NCBI RefSeq assembly: GCF_027587205.1
Contig: NZ_JAPDOD010000003.1
Coordinates: 248,001-312,000, forward strand
From: Solirubrobacter ginsenosidimutans
GTDB lineage: Bacteria; Actinomycetota; Thermoleophilia; Solirubrobacterales; Solirubrobacteraceae
Direction: 5' to 3'
DNA length: 64,000 bases
Within the stretch, counting starts at the first letter, position 1. Every line of letters begins with the position of its first letter. Of the stretch, positions 35,100 through 43,885 are shown in pieces. The translations under genes were made by a program, and so were the position numbers. A model generated the notes under the pieces. It did not search any database and was not told where the DNA came from. It saw only the letters and a list, made by a program, of their open reading frames with translations.

Positions 35100-37043
35100 C
35101 ACCTCGATCTCGTAGGTGCCGCTAGTGCCCGCCGCCGTCCCGCCGACCAGGAGATGGTTGCCGCCCGTGGTGTCGGTCGTACAGACGAACTCGTCGGCGG
35201 TGGTGGGGCCGCAGAGCCGCGTCCCGTCCGGCCGCAAAAGCTCGGCGACCGGGTCGAGCGCTCCTGATCTCCGCGTGAGCCGCACCTCTAGGCGCCGGCC
35301 GGCGTCGAGCCCGCCGAAGTCCCAGCAGTCGACGTCCCCCGTCGAGATCGATCGCCGCTGCGCCCGATCGCCCGGGTACAGGCTGTCGCCGCGGCCGCAA
35401 TAGTTGGCCTTCTGGGTCGCGATCGTGTAGCCGCCGGAGAGCAAGCCGCTGTCGTCCTCGACCAGGATCGTGTGCGGCCCGGCGAACGTGCAGTTGAACC
35501 CCAGGACCGGCAGCGGGTATCGCGCTTCGCAGCGCTGTGCGCCATCCGGCCCCATCACCACGACGTGCTGCCGCAGCGAGCCGGTGAACACCAGCCGCGC
35601 GACCGCGCCCGCGCCCGCGCCGCCATCGAGCCGGTAGCAGTCGGTCTCGCCGGCCCACGTGACCGACGTCTGGATCGTGGGCGAGCCGAACGCGATCGAA
35701 CGGCATCCGACCGGGTCGTTCAGGCGCTGGATCAGGACCGAGTAGGTGCTGGTCTGAACCCGCGAATCACTGACGACGAACAGCGTGTGAACGCCGGTGC
35801 GGTCGAGCGCACAGGTGAACCGCGGGCCGAACGTGCGGCAGCGCGTCGCCCCATCCGGTCCCACGACCTCGGCGACCGCCGCGTCGCCGGCCAGCGTGAC
35901 CGCCGACACGCGCACGCGATCGCCGGCCGCGCCGTCGAAGCGGAAGCAATCGACCTCCCTGGCGGCGCCGATCGCGGCCGGCGTCGGGAGCGTGGCGAAC
36001 GCCAGCGGCGTGCAGCCGACCGGGCGATTGAGCCGCTGGACGGCGATCGAGTAGTCGCCGTCGTTGGTCCCGGCCGCGTCGCCGGCCAGGATGGTGTACG
36101 TGCCAGAAGCACTGAGCAGGCAGCTGGACTCGTCAGCGGTTGTCGGTGGGCAGGCCCGCGTCCCGTCGGGATTGAGGACCTCGCCGGCGGGGCTCAGCCC
36201 GGCCGACATGCTCTCCAACCGCACGTGCACGCGGTCGCCCGCGGCGGCCGCGACGCGGTAGCAGTCGGTCTCTCCGTCACTGGCGACGGTGCCGACGCTG
36301 GGCGCCGCGCCGAACGCGAGCGTCGTGCACCCGACCGGGTCGTTGAGCCGCTGGAGCGCGAGCGCGTAGTCCCCGGCTCCGGACCCCGCCGCGTCGGTGA
36401 CGAAGATCGTGTGCGTCCCGGTGCGGCGCAGCCAGCAGGTGGGGTTGGCGGCGTCCGGCGGGCACGTGCCGCGGCCTCGCTGGTCTTCGACGACGAACTG
36501 CGGCGCGAGCGCGGACGAGCGTGCCACGACGCGGATCCGCACGCGATCCGGCCTCGTGCCGGTGAAACGCCAACAGCCGGCCTCGCCCGCTAGCAGCGCG
36601 CCGGCGGTCGACCCCGTCGAATAGGAGAGCGTCGCGCAGCCGACCGGATCGTTGAGGCGCTGGATCGACAGCGCGTAGGTTCCGGTCGCGGTGCCCGCGG
36701 CGTCGCGGACCACCATCGTGTACTGGCCGGCGATCCGGATCGCACATCTGAACTCGTCGTCGGTGGTCGCGGTGCAGCCCGTGCCGCCGCCCGGGGGAGC
36801 GATGCCGACGGTTGGATCGAGCGTGCCGGATGTCCTGATCAGCCGCACGCGCACGATGTCGCCGGCGGCGCCCGTGAAGCGGTGGCAGCCTTGCCCTCCG
36901 GCCACCGAGATCGAGCCGGTGGCGGGTGTTGTGCCGTATGCGATGCCGCGGATCGCGCAGAGGCCGGGCAACGTCTGCTGCGCGTGGGCCGCCGGCGCCC
37001 AGCAGAGGAGGACGAGCGGCAGGACGAGGAGGATGCGTTTCAT
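35094..37043 (-). CDS. Secreted protein of six Cys-containing beta repeats
   Basis: 649 residues: signal peptide (MKRILLVLPLVLLCWAPA, cut after AHA) then six repeats of ~100 residues. Each begins near a Cys-Ala/Ser block, holds a CxRFxG-like strand (GCWRFTG, DCYRVAA, DCFRFDG), GDRVRVR, a second Cys (CPP or CRT), C-x2-x5-GTxTI/LFV, and most end QRLNDPVGC, leading into the next unit. The arrangement resembles bacterial pre-peptidase C-terminal (PPC) domains stabilised by disulphides. Role unknown: a binding or structural surface protein. Its 3' end overlaps the kinase gene by six bases; upstream it is divergent from the thermonuclease pair and shares operator-like repeats with it. Confidence 0.7.
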
Positions 37044-37081
37044 GCCCGCACTGTCCCGTCGCCGCCGACGCCCCCGCTAGG

Positions 37082-37130
37082 CACCCTGGGGGTAAACGTG
37101 GGCGGGTCACTGAATTCACCCCTGGGGTGA
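37082..37130. promoter_or_regulatory. Two related ACCCC-GGGGT elements in divergent region
   Basis: A perfect 7-1-7 palindrome TCACCCCTGGGGTGA (37116-37130) and a related CACCCTGGGGGT (37082-37093) lie between the divergent repeat-protein and thermonuclease genes, 34 bases apart. This looks like a two-site operator controlling both. Confidence 0.45.
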
Positions 37131-37166
37131 CTATCGCCGCCGAGCGTCGCCACGGAGGCTTGTGAC

Positions 37167-38033
37167 ATGAGCACTCTCGAGCATTCGGCCCGGCGCATCG
37201 CGGCGGTGAGCGCGGCGGTCCTCTTCGTGCCCGCCGCGCCGGCCGCGGCCGCGACGGTCGTCCGCGTGATCGACGGCGACACCGTGAAGGTCCGCGAGGA
37301 CGGCAAGGTGCGCACGGTCGACCTCGCGGGTGTGAACGCGCCGGAGCCGGGCGCGTGCGCGGGCCCCGAGGCGCGGCGGGGGCTCGGACGCCTGCTGCCC
37401 GCCGGGGCGCACGTGCGGCTGCAGCGGGACACTGATGCGCCCGCTCGCGCGCGCTACGTCCTCCGTGGCGACCGGCTCGTCAACGCCGCCGTTCTGCGGC
37501 AGGGCCTGGCCCGTCCCGAGGACACCGGCGAGCTGAGCAAGCGCGCGGCGCTGGAGGCCGCCGCGCAGGAAGCGCAGCAGCAGCGCAAGGGAATCTGGAA
37601 GTCCTGCGAGGCGGTGCCTACGCCGTCGCCAACGCCAGCGCCATCGCCTGCGCCGCCCACCGGCGGACCGGAGGCGATCCAGCGCGCCCGCACCGATCTG
37701 GCCGACCGGATGTTCATCAAGATCACCAGCACCAGCATCCTCAACTCGTCCGAGGCCCGGTTGCACCTCTGCCGGGACGGCTACAGCGCCCTCGACATCT
37801 CGTGGAGCAACGACGCAAGCGGCGGGTCGGGCACCAGCCGCACCGAGGGCTCGTGGGAGGTCGTGAGTGCCGAGTACACGGCGACGACGGCGACCGCGCG
37901 CGTGCGCCTGTTCAACGGCGACGGCGAGACGTTCCGGACCTTCTTCGCACAGGGACAGCGCGTGTCGATCGACGGCGTCGACCAGACCCAGGTCGCCTCG
38001 AGCGACCTGTGTGCGGTTCGCACAGGCGGCTGA
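37167..38033 (+). CDS. Secreted thermonuclease-like (SNase) protein, paralogue A
   Basis: 288 residues; ATG follows GGAGG. Signal peptide (AAVSAAVLFVPAAPAAAA), then an SNase-fold domain: VVRVIDGDTVKV, VDLAGVNAPEPG, RYVLRGDRLVNAAVLRQGLA. The catalytic Asp/Asp pair of staphylococcal nuclease is visible (DGDT), but the usual Arg and Glu (ARGxD, GExA) are changed: R is partly kept in LQRDTDAPARARYV, and the Glu equivalent is unclear. A Pro-rich linker (PTPSPTPAPSPAPP) leads to a ~115-residue C-terminal domain (ARLHLCRDGYSA, TEGSWEVV, FRTFFAQGQRVSIDGV). Followed 7 bases later by a paralogue. Confidence 0.75.
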   Translation: MSTLEHSARRIAAVSAAVLFVPAAPAAAATVVRVIDGDTVKVREDGKVRTVDLAGVNAPEPGACAGPEARRGLGRLLPAGAHVRLQRDTDAPARARYVLRGDRLVNAAVLRQGLARPEDTGELSKRAALEAAAQEAQQQRKGIWKSCEAVPTPSPTPAPSPAPPTGGPEAIQRARTDLADRMFIKITSTSILNSSEARLHLCRDGYSALDISWSNDASGGSGTSRTEGSWEVVSAEYTATTATARVRLFNGDGETFRTFFAQGQRVSIDGVDQTQVASSDLCAVRTGG

Positions 38034-38039
38034 TCGCCG

Positions 38040-38858
38040 GTGCTGGCCCTCCTGCCGGCGATCCTGCTCGTCGCCGGGGCACCGACCGTCGTGCGCGTCG
38101 TCGACGGCGACACGCTGCAGGTGCGCACGGGCGGAGCGGTGCGCACGGTGCACCTGGCCGGTGTCGATGCGCCCGGGCGCGGGGCGTGCGGGGGCGTCGA
38201 GGCCGGCCGCGCGCTCGCCCGGCTTCTGCCGCGCGGCGCACACGTCCGGCTCCAGCGCGACCGGGCGGCGCCCGCCGCCGCCCGCTACGTCTACCGCCGC
38301 GGCCGGCTCGTCAACGCGGTGCTGCTGCGAGACGGCGTCGCCAGGCCGGGCGACACCGGCGGGCTCCGCGAGCGCTCGGCACTGGTCGCTGCGGCGCGCG
38401 AGGCCGAGCAGCAGCGGCGGGGGCTCTGGACGTCGTGCGCGCCACCGCCGCAGCCGGCGCCGGTGCCGGCGGCGGACCCCACGGCCGCCGGGCAGGAGGC
38501 GATCCCGCGCGCGCGTGCCGAGCTCTCCGGCCGGATGTTCATCCTGAAGGTCGGCACCAGCCTGTGGGACCGCAGCGAACGCCGGCTGCATCTGTGTGCT
38601 GACGGGTTCGCCGGCGACTACTGGAACTGGGTCTTCCACGGCAACGCCGGGTCCGGCAGCACGGAGGGCTCCTGGGAGGTCGCCGGCGCCACCTACACGG
38701 AGACGACGGCGACCGTGCGCGTCCGTCTGCTGCACTCCGGCGGCGAGACGTTCCGTACCTTCGTCGTGGAGGCAGGGCGGGTGTCGATCGACGGCGTCGC
38801 CATGACCGAGGTCGCCACCAGCGACGTGTGCGCGATCCGCGGGCACGCGTCGCAATAG
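38040..38858 (+). CDS. Secreted thermonuclease-like (SNase) protein, paralogue B
   Basis: 272 residues from GTG 38040 (MLALLPAILLVAGAP gives a signal sequence). Domain order is the same as in the gene just upstream: VVRVVDGDTLQV, VHLAGVDAPGRG, YVYRRGRLVNAVLLRDGVA, Pro-rich linker, then RLHLCADGF, TEGSWEVA, VSIDGVAMTEVATSDVC. The two genes are a tandem duplication 6 bases apart and must be one transcript. The C-terminal domain is unrelated to known nucleases by eye and carries two Cys, probably a disulphide. Roles could be extracellular DNA/RNA use or competition. Confidence 0.75.
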   Translation: MLALLPAILLVAGAPTVVRVVDGDTLQVRTGGAVRTVHLAGVDAPGRGACGGVEAGRALARLLPRGAHVRLQRDRAAPAAARYVYRRGRLVNAVLLRDGVARPGDTGGLRERSALVAAAREAEQQRRGLWTSCAPPPQPAPVPAADPTAAGQEAIPRARAELSGRMFILKVGTSLWDRSERRLHLCADGFAGDYWNWVFHGNAGSGSTEGSWEVAGATYTETTATVRVRLLHSGGETFRTFVVEAGRVSIDGVAMTEVATSDVCAIRGHASQ

Positions 38859-38867
38859 GATCGGTAC

Positions 38868-39617
38868 GTGTCCGTCGAAGGGAAGACCGCCGTCGTCACG
38901 GGCGCGGCGACCGGGATCGGCCGGGCGACCGCTGAGCTGCTCGCCGAGCGCGGCGCCCGCGTCGTCGCCGTCGGGCTGCAGCCGGAGCACCTACAGGAGA
39001 CCGTGGCGGGGATCGTGTCGTCGGGCGGTGCGGCGATCGCCGTGGACGCCGACCTGTCGGACACCCGCGCCGCGGGGATGGTGGCCGCGGCGACGCGCGA
39101 GGCGTTCGGCGGCGCCGACGTGCTCGTCAACAACGCGGCGATCTATCCCATCGGTCCGTGGCACGAGGCGAACGCCGCCGAATGGGACGCCGTCTTCGCG
39201 ACGAATGTCCGGGCGTACTTCCTGCTCGCCCAGGCGCTGCGCCCGCAGATGATCGAGCGCGGCGGCGGATCGATCGTGAACGTCGCGTCCGTCACGTTCT
39301 TCTGGGGCGAGGTCGAGTTGCTCTCGTACGTCGCGTCCAAGGGCGCCGTCGTGGGCTTCACGCGCTCACTGGCACGGGAGGCGGGGCCGGAGGGGATCCG
39401 TGTCAACGCGGTCGCACCCGGCGCGTTCCCGACCGCCGCGACGGCGATCCACGCCGATCAGGACAAGCTGTGGCGGGACGTGCTCGCGGCCCAGTCGATC
39501 AAGCGACGCGGTGAGGTGTCCGACGTCGCGCGGGCGATCGCGTTCTTCGCCGGCGATGACAGCCGGTTCGTCACCGGCCAGACGCTGCTGGTCGATGGCG
39601 GCTGGATGCGCAACTGA
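38868..39617 (+). CDS. Short-chain dehydrogenase/reductase
   Basis: 249 residues from GTG 38868. Classical SDR: TGAATGIGRATAEL (NAD(P) binding), NNAAIYPIG, catalytic Ser in NVASVTFF, YVASK (Tyr and Lys), and PGAFPTAAT. All catalytic residues are present. C-terminal TGQTLLVDGGWMRN is typical. Substrate unknown. It converges with a minus-strand Rieske-amidohydrolase-MBL operon, 6 bases between stops, so it might be part of the same catabolic locus but on the other strand. Upstream is the thermonuclease pair, 9 bases away; co-transcription with it cannot be excluded. Confidence 0.9.
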   Translation: MSVEGKTAVVTGAATGIGRATAELLAERGARVVAVGLQPEHLQETVAGIVSSGGAAIAVDADLSDTRAAGMVAAATREAFGGADVLVNNAAIYPIGPWHEANAAEWDAVFATNVRAYFLLAQALRPQMIERGGGSIVNVASVTFFWGEVELLSYVASKGAVVGFTRSLAREAGPEGIRVNAVAPGAFPTAATAIHADQDKLWRDVLAAQSIKRRGEVSDVARAIAFFAGDDSRFVTGQTLLVDGGWMRN

Positions 39618-39623
39618 GCGCGC

Positions 39624-40001
39624 TCATCGCCGCGGCGCGCTGCCCACATGCACCACGACGTCTTCGCCGTCCAGGGTGACCTCGTAGCGGCGTAGGGTGA
39701 TCTCGGGGTGGGCGAGACATCGCCCGGTCGGGACGTGGTACTCCATCCCGTGCCACGGACACGCGATGACCTCGCCCTCCATGTCCCAGCGCGGGCGCCA
39801 GTCGCTCTCCACGTCGGCGACGAGCGTGCCGGTTGCTCGGCGACCCTCGCACAGCGGACCGGACTGGTGCGGGCAGCGGTTCGGCAGCCCGTAGAAGCGT
39901 CCGGCGATGTTGAAGACGCCGATCTCGCGACGGCCGATGCGGACCACCTTGTGACTTCCTTCGGGGAAGTCGGCGAGCCGGCCCACGACGGCGGTGGTCA
40001 T
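39624..40001 (-). CDS. Rieske [2Fe-2S] ferredoxin-like protein
   Basis: 125 residues. Cluster ligands are clear: CPHQSGP and CPWHGMEY (C-x-H...C-x2-H). A single Rieske domain of this size is the ferredoxin subunit of dioxygenases or a nitrite-reductase small subunit type. Its start overlaps the stop of the amidohydrolase gene (four bases), so it ends a three-gene operon (MBL, amidohydrolase, Rieske). It could pass electrons to an oxygenase encoded elsewhere; none is in the window. Confidence 0.88.
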   Translation of the reverse strand: MTTAVVGRLADFPEGSHKVVRIGRREIGVFNIAGRFYGLPNRCPHQSGPLCEGRRATGTLVADVESDWRPRWDMEGEVIACPWHGMEYHVPTGRCLAHPEITLRRYEVTLDGEDVVVHVGSAPRR

Positions 40002-41098
40002 CGCCGGCGCCCGCTCGAGTCGATCCGGAAGAGCTCGAGCGCGTTCTCGCCGAACACCTTGCGGCGCTGGGCCTCGGAGAACGGCACCTGGTTGAGCTTC
40101 ATCGGGTGGTCGAAGTCGTGATGCGGCCAGTCGGACGCGTAGATCGTCGTGTCCTCGCCGTCGTAGAGCTCCATCAGCGTGACGATGTCACGCAGGCGCG
40201 CGGGTTCCTCGATCGGCTGGGTGGCCACGTAGACGCGCTTGACGTAGTGGCTTGGACGCTCCTTCAGAAACGGCACCTCGCGCCGGCGCTCCAGATACTC
40301 CTTGTCGAGACGGTTGCAGACGAACGGCATCCACGAGATCCCCGCCTCGGTGACACCGATCCGCAGGTCGGGGAAGCGCACCACGACCCCCGTCGAGACC
40401 ATGCTGATGATGTTCGCCATGATCGAGAAGGAGTGGCTCGTGGCATGGCGCGCGAACTCGGTGTCGAAGCCGTGGTTGTTGAACGGGAAGACCGGCGAGG
40501 TGACGGTCACGGCGTGCAGCATCACGGGCAGGCGGGCGTTCTGGGCGGCGTCGAAGATCGGGTCGTAGGAGCGATGGCCCCACAGCGGGTCGAGCCCTGC
40601 GCAAGGGAGGTAGACGGCGACGATCGAGGGCTCGTCGGCGTAGCGCTCGATCTCGTGCGCCGCGTCCGCCGGATCCTGCGGGCAGGCGACGATCGCGCCG
40701 AGCAGCTGCGGGTGCCGCGAGGTCCATCGATCGACGAGCCAGGCGTTGTAGGCGCGTGCGAGCGCCGCCGCGTAGTCGGCCTGGGGGAGGACCGCCAGCT
40801 TGAGCAGGTGATCGGGGAAGAGCACCGCGAGGTCGACGTGGATCTCGGCGAGCTCGGCGACCATCTGCTCGGGCGTGTGGACCATGCGGGTCGCCTCGTG
40901 GGAGCTGGGAAAGCGCGCCGTGAGGGTCCCGTCGCCGCCGGGTGAGAACCCCGGGATGTCGAGGTATCGCTCCGGGACGCCGGCCACGTTGCGCAGTGCG
41001 ACGTCCCACGGCGGATCGCAATACGGCGCAAGTCCCCCGGGACTTTCATGGACGTGCACGTCGGCGTCGACGATCAGCAGGTCCTGGAGCGATGCCAC
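39998..41098 (-). CDS. Amidohydrolase (ACMSD-like, amidohydrolase family 2)
   Basis: 366 residues from GTG 41098, two bases after the MBL stop; the open frame extends further to 41212 but inside the MBL gene. Metal-binding DADVHVHESPGG at the start, HAVTV after beta strand 5, FARHATSHSFS and TEAGISWMPFV, and the late YASDWPHHD Asp/His motif fit the TIM-barrel amidohydrolase_2 family, which includes decarboxylases of aromatic acids such as ACMSD. Close relatives are often in aromatic or xenobiotic catabolic clusters. No signal peptide. Tightly coupled with both neighbours. Confidence 0.88.
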   Translation of the reverse strand: MASLQDLLIVDADVHVHESPGGLAPYCDPPWDVALRNVAGVPERYLDIPGFSPGGDGTLTARFPSSHEATRMVHTPEQMVAELAEIHVDLAVLFPDHLLKLAVLPQADYAAALARAYNAWLVDRWTSRHPQLLGAIVACPQDPADAAHEIERYADEPSIVAVYLPCAGLDPLWGHRSYDPIFDAAQNARLPVMLHAVTVTSPVFPFNNHGFDTEFARHATSHSFSIMANIISMVSTGVVVRFPDLRIGVTEAGISWMPFVCNRLDKEYLERRREVPFLKERPSHYVKRVYVATQPIEEPARLRDIVTLMELYDGEDTTIYASDWPHHDFDHPMKLNQVPFSEAQRRKVFGENALELFRIDSSGRRR

Positions 41099-41100
41099 GA

Positions 41101-42012
41101 CTACAGCTCCACACCCTGGCGGCGAGCGTGGTCGCGCACGGCGGCGGCGAGCTCGATCGTGAACTCGGGATACGGCCCGAGCCGGCGGTCGGCGGAGTCC
41201 GTCAACGCCCACAGGTCGCGCTCACCGCCGGCGAGCCCGTCGCGCACCGCGGCGGCCACGCCCTCGTCCTGCGCGAGCGAGCGCTCGAGGAAGGCACCGA
41301 CGGCGTCGCCCTCCAGCACGTCGAAGTGCGCGGTGAGCAGCCGCTCGGGCGCGAGCGCCGCGACCCGGGCGATCGTGGCCGCGTAGCCCGCCGTGTCGTA
41401 GACGCGCGGCGGGATGAGCAACGTGCCCGCGCGATCGCGGACGCCGCGGTCGAGGATCGCGTCGATCACCAGCGCAGAGCCCGAGCGCGGGTCCCAGAGC
41501 CCGATGTGCCCGGGCGTGTGTCCCGGCAGGTGCAGGACGTCGAGTCTCCACCCGTCGCCGAGGTCGAGGACATCCCCGCCGGCGAGCGTCTCGTCGATGG
41601 GCGCGTCCGCGCCCAACTCCGCGGCGAGGAAGGCCCGATCCTCCGCGCTCGGGCCGAACCCGTACGCGTCGTACCAGAGATAGTTCCCTTCGAGCATCGC
41701 GTCCGCGCTCTCCACCCACGCGCGGTCCGCGGCGTGGCAGGCGAAGCGGGCGTGCGGATAGCGGTCGCGAAGCGCGGCGTTGCCGCCCGAGTGGTCGACG
41801 TCGGCGTGGCTGATGACCACGAGATCGGGTCCGTCGACGAGCCCCAGTTCGGTCAGCGCGGGGAACAACACGGGCTCCGGTGTCGAGGCGAGCCCGGTGT
41901 CGATCAGCACCGTGCGCTCGCTGCCGATCAGCACGTACTGCGCCATCAAGCGCGGCCCGAGATCTGACTCGATGCGATGGATCCCGGGAGCGACCTCGGC
42001 GACCGTCGCCAT
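41101..42012 (-). CDS. Metallo-beta-lactamase-fold hydrolase
   Basis: 303 residues from ATG 42012 (MATVAEVAPGIHRI); GTG 42027 gives five more residues and is an alternative. The metal-binding motif ISHADVDHSGG is the MBL HxHxDH with Asp at the second position, followed by LPGHTPGHIG and LTAHFDVLEGD. Such proteins are general hydrolases (hydroxyacylglutathione-hydrolase-like or lactonase-like). First gene of the operon with the amidohydrolase and the Rieske protein, so it may open a ring or ester in that pathway. Confidence 0.85.
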   Translation of the reverse strand: MATVAEVAPGIHRIESDLGPRLMAQYVLIGSERTVLIDTGLASTPEPVLFPALTELGLVDGPDLVVISHADVDHSGGNAALRDRYPHARFACHAADRAWVESADAMLEGNYLWYDAYGFGPSAEDRAFLAAELGADAPIDETLAGGDVLDLGDGWRLDVLHLPGHTPGHIGLWDPRSGSALVIDAILDRGVRDRAGTLLIPPRVYDTAGYAATIARVAALAPERLLTAHFDVLEGDAVGAFLERSLAQDEGVAAAVRDGLAGGERDLWALTDSADRRLGPYPEFTIELAAAVRDHARRQGVEL

Positions 42013-42050
42013 GCCCTCTTGTACCACTCGCGCTCGTTCTCACGCGCGCC

Positions 42051-42086
42051 GATCACCCCGAATGCCGGGGTCCGCAGGGGGTGATC
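42051..42086 (-). terminator. 9-bp inverted repeat between SBP and MBL genes
   Basis: GATCACCCC (42051-42059) pairs with GGGGTGATC (42078-42086) around an 18-base loop that itself holds CCGGGG. It lies between the stop of the peptide-binding gene and the MBL start, on the same strand. Terminator for the first, or leader element of the second. Confidence 0.4.
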
Positions 42087-42224
42087 CACGAACCTTCCGG
42101 GGGGAGGGCACTTTGTGCAGCACCCCCATCAACGCGCCAGATCGAACAGTGCGAACCTGATCGAAACCCGCGATCCGTCCGTCAAACGCGCTCCCTCCCT
42201 CACTGGCGCAGTTGACGTTCGTCC

Positions 42225-43766
42225 CTAATGTCGCTTCGACACGAGCCAGAAGCGCATCTGGAGCGCCGGGTCGAAGCTCTTCTCGACGCCCTCGACGCCC
42301 GTCCGGACCGCGACGCTCTGCTTGCGCTCCCACAGCGGGAGGAGTGGGACGTCGCGAGTGACGACGTCCTGGAGCTGTCCGAAGATCGCGGCGCGCTCGG
42401 CCGGCTTCGTCGACGCCAGCTCCCGGTCGAGCAGCTGGTCGGCCGTGGCGTTCTCGTAGCCGTGCTGCATGAAGCCCCCGTCGCGCAGGAACGGTGCGAG
42501 GAAATTGTCGCCGTCGGGGTAGTCGTCGAACCAGCCGAGACCGTACAGCGGGTACTTGTGCCGGCTGATGGCGGCCTCCTTGTAGGCCTCCCAGTCCTGC
42601 GCGCCGAGCTTCACCGTGAACAGCCCGCTCGCTTCGAGCTGACGGCGGATCTCGCCCAGGTCGGCCGCTTCTTCGGGGCCGTAGTGGGTGGGTGTGTACC
42701 AGGCGTCGAGCGCCACCGGCGTCGTGATCCCGGCGGCCGCGAGGGTCGCCTGCGCGTTCGCGACGCTCGGCGCCCCGTACGTCGTCTGGAACACCGGCTT
42801 GGCCCCGTAGAGCGCCGCCGGCAGCAGCGAATAGAGCGGTGTCACCGTGTCGGCGTACACCGTCCTCGCGAGCGCCGCGCGATCGATCACCTGCGCGATC
42901 GCCTGGCGCACGGCGACGTTGCTGACCGGAGCGTTGCGGACGTCGAACACGAGGTAGTGGATCTCGGAACCAGGACCCTCGAGCACCTGCACGCCCGCCG
43001 CCGACTCGGTGCGCAGCTGCGCGATCTCGGCCGGCGAGAAGCCGCGGAAGGCCACGTCGACGATGCCGTGCTCGATCGCGAGCTTCAAGGTCGCGCTGGT
43101 TACGAAGTAGACCACGAAGATCTGCTTGGTCTTCGCCTTTGACCCCGAGTACCGCGTGTTGCGCGACAGCAGGGCCTGCTGATTCGGGACGTATCTGTTG
43201 AGCTTGTAGGGCCCGGAGCCGATCACCTTCTCGTCGGCGAGCAGGCGACGGGCCGGAAAGACCCGCTTCGGGACGATCGCGGCGGCGGTGTGGGTGAGGA
43301 TGGACGGCCACGTCGCGTCCGCGCGCCGGAGGTGCATCGTCACCGTCTTCGCAGAGGTCGCGTCGACGCGGGCGAGATTGGCGAGCAGCGACGAGGGACC
43401 CGAGGGGTCGGCGATCCTGAGCACCCGATCGAGCGAGAACTTCACGTCGGCGGCGGTGAGCCGGTCGCCGTTTGAGAACGTCAGCCCGCCGCGCAGCGTG
43501 CATACGTACGTCTTCGCGTTCTTGAACGCACAGCGTTTGGCGGCGTCCGGCTTGGGCTGGTTGCCGCCCGCCGGGATCGTCAAGAGGTTCTGGTAGAGGT
43601 TGCCGATCAGCTGCTGCGAGCCGAGGTCATAGGACCCCGCGGGATCGAGCGAGACCACCTGATCGGTCGTGCCGACGGTGATCGAACTCGCGCCCGCGTG
43701 CGCGACGGTGGGTGTGCTGAGCAACGCGATGAGCACGAGCCCCGCGAGCGCTTTGAAGTTCCTCAT
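42225..43766 (-). CDS. ABC transporter substrate-binding protein, oligopeptide (SBP_bac_5) type
   Basis: 513 residues with a signal peptide (ALAGLVLIALLSTPT, cut after AHA) and no lipobox Cys, which is unusual because Gram-positive binding proteins are normally lipoproteins. Family features: VVSLDPAGSYDLGSQQLIGNLYQNL (in two parts), the CTLRGGLTFSNGDRLTAADV motif, and the late DYPDGDNFLAPFL block. The family binds peptides, nickel or other small solutes. No permease or ATPase genes adjoin it, so the transporter is encoded elsewhere or the protein has a free extracellular role. Divergent from the subtilase-like gene. Confidence 0.88.
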   Translation of the reverse strand: MRNFKALAGLVLIALLSTPTVAHAGASSITVGTTDQVVSLDPAGSYDLGSQQLIGNLYQNLLTIPAGGNQPKPDAAKRCAFKNAKTYVCTLRGGLTFSNGDRLTAADVKFSLDRVLRIADPSGPSSLLANLARVDATSAKTVTMHLRRADATWPSILTHTAAAIVPKRVFPARRLLADEKVIGSGPYKLNRYVPNQQALLSRNTRYSGSKAKTKQIFVVYFVTSATLKLAIEHGIVDVAFRGFSPAEIAQLRTESAAGVQVLEGPGSEIHYLVFDVRNAPVSNVAVRQAIAQVIDRAALARTVYADTVTPLYSLLPAALYGAKPVFQTTYGAPSVANAQATLAAAGITTPVALDAWYTPTHYGPEEAADLGEIRRQLEASGLFTVKLGAQDWEAYKEAAISRHKYPLYGLGWFDDYPDGDNFLAPFLRDGGFMQHGYENATADQLLDRELASTKPAERAAIFGQLQDVVTRDVPLLPLWERKQSVAVRTGVEGVEKSFDPALQMRFWLVSKRH

Positions 43767-43803
43767 TGTTGGCGGCGAGTGTAGAGCGAGGGGCGGCCTC
43801 AGC

Positions 43804-43831
43804 TTGACCTCACGGGCCGGAGGTCTAATCC
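43804..43831 (+). promoter_or_regulatory. Predicted promoter of the subtilase-like gene
   Basis: TTGACC (43804-43809), 16-base spacer, TAATCC (43826-43831); 54 bases before the TTG start. Reasonable sigma-70-type match. Confidence 0.45.
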
Positions 43832-43885
43832 GCGAGTCGCAGCGGTGCGTTGCGGCTGAACTCCATATCCCTCGGAGGGGACCTC

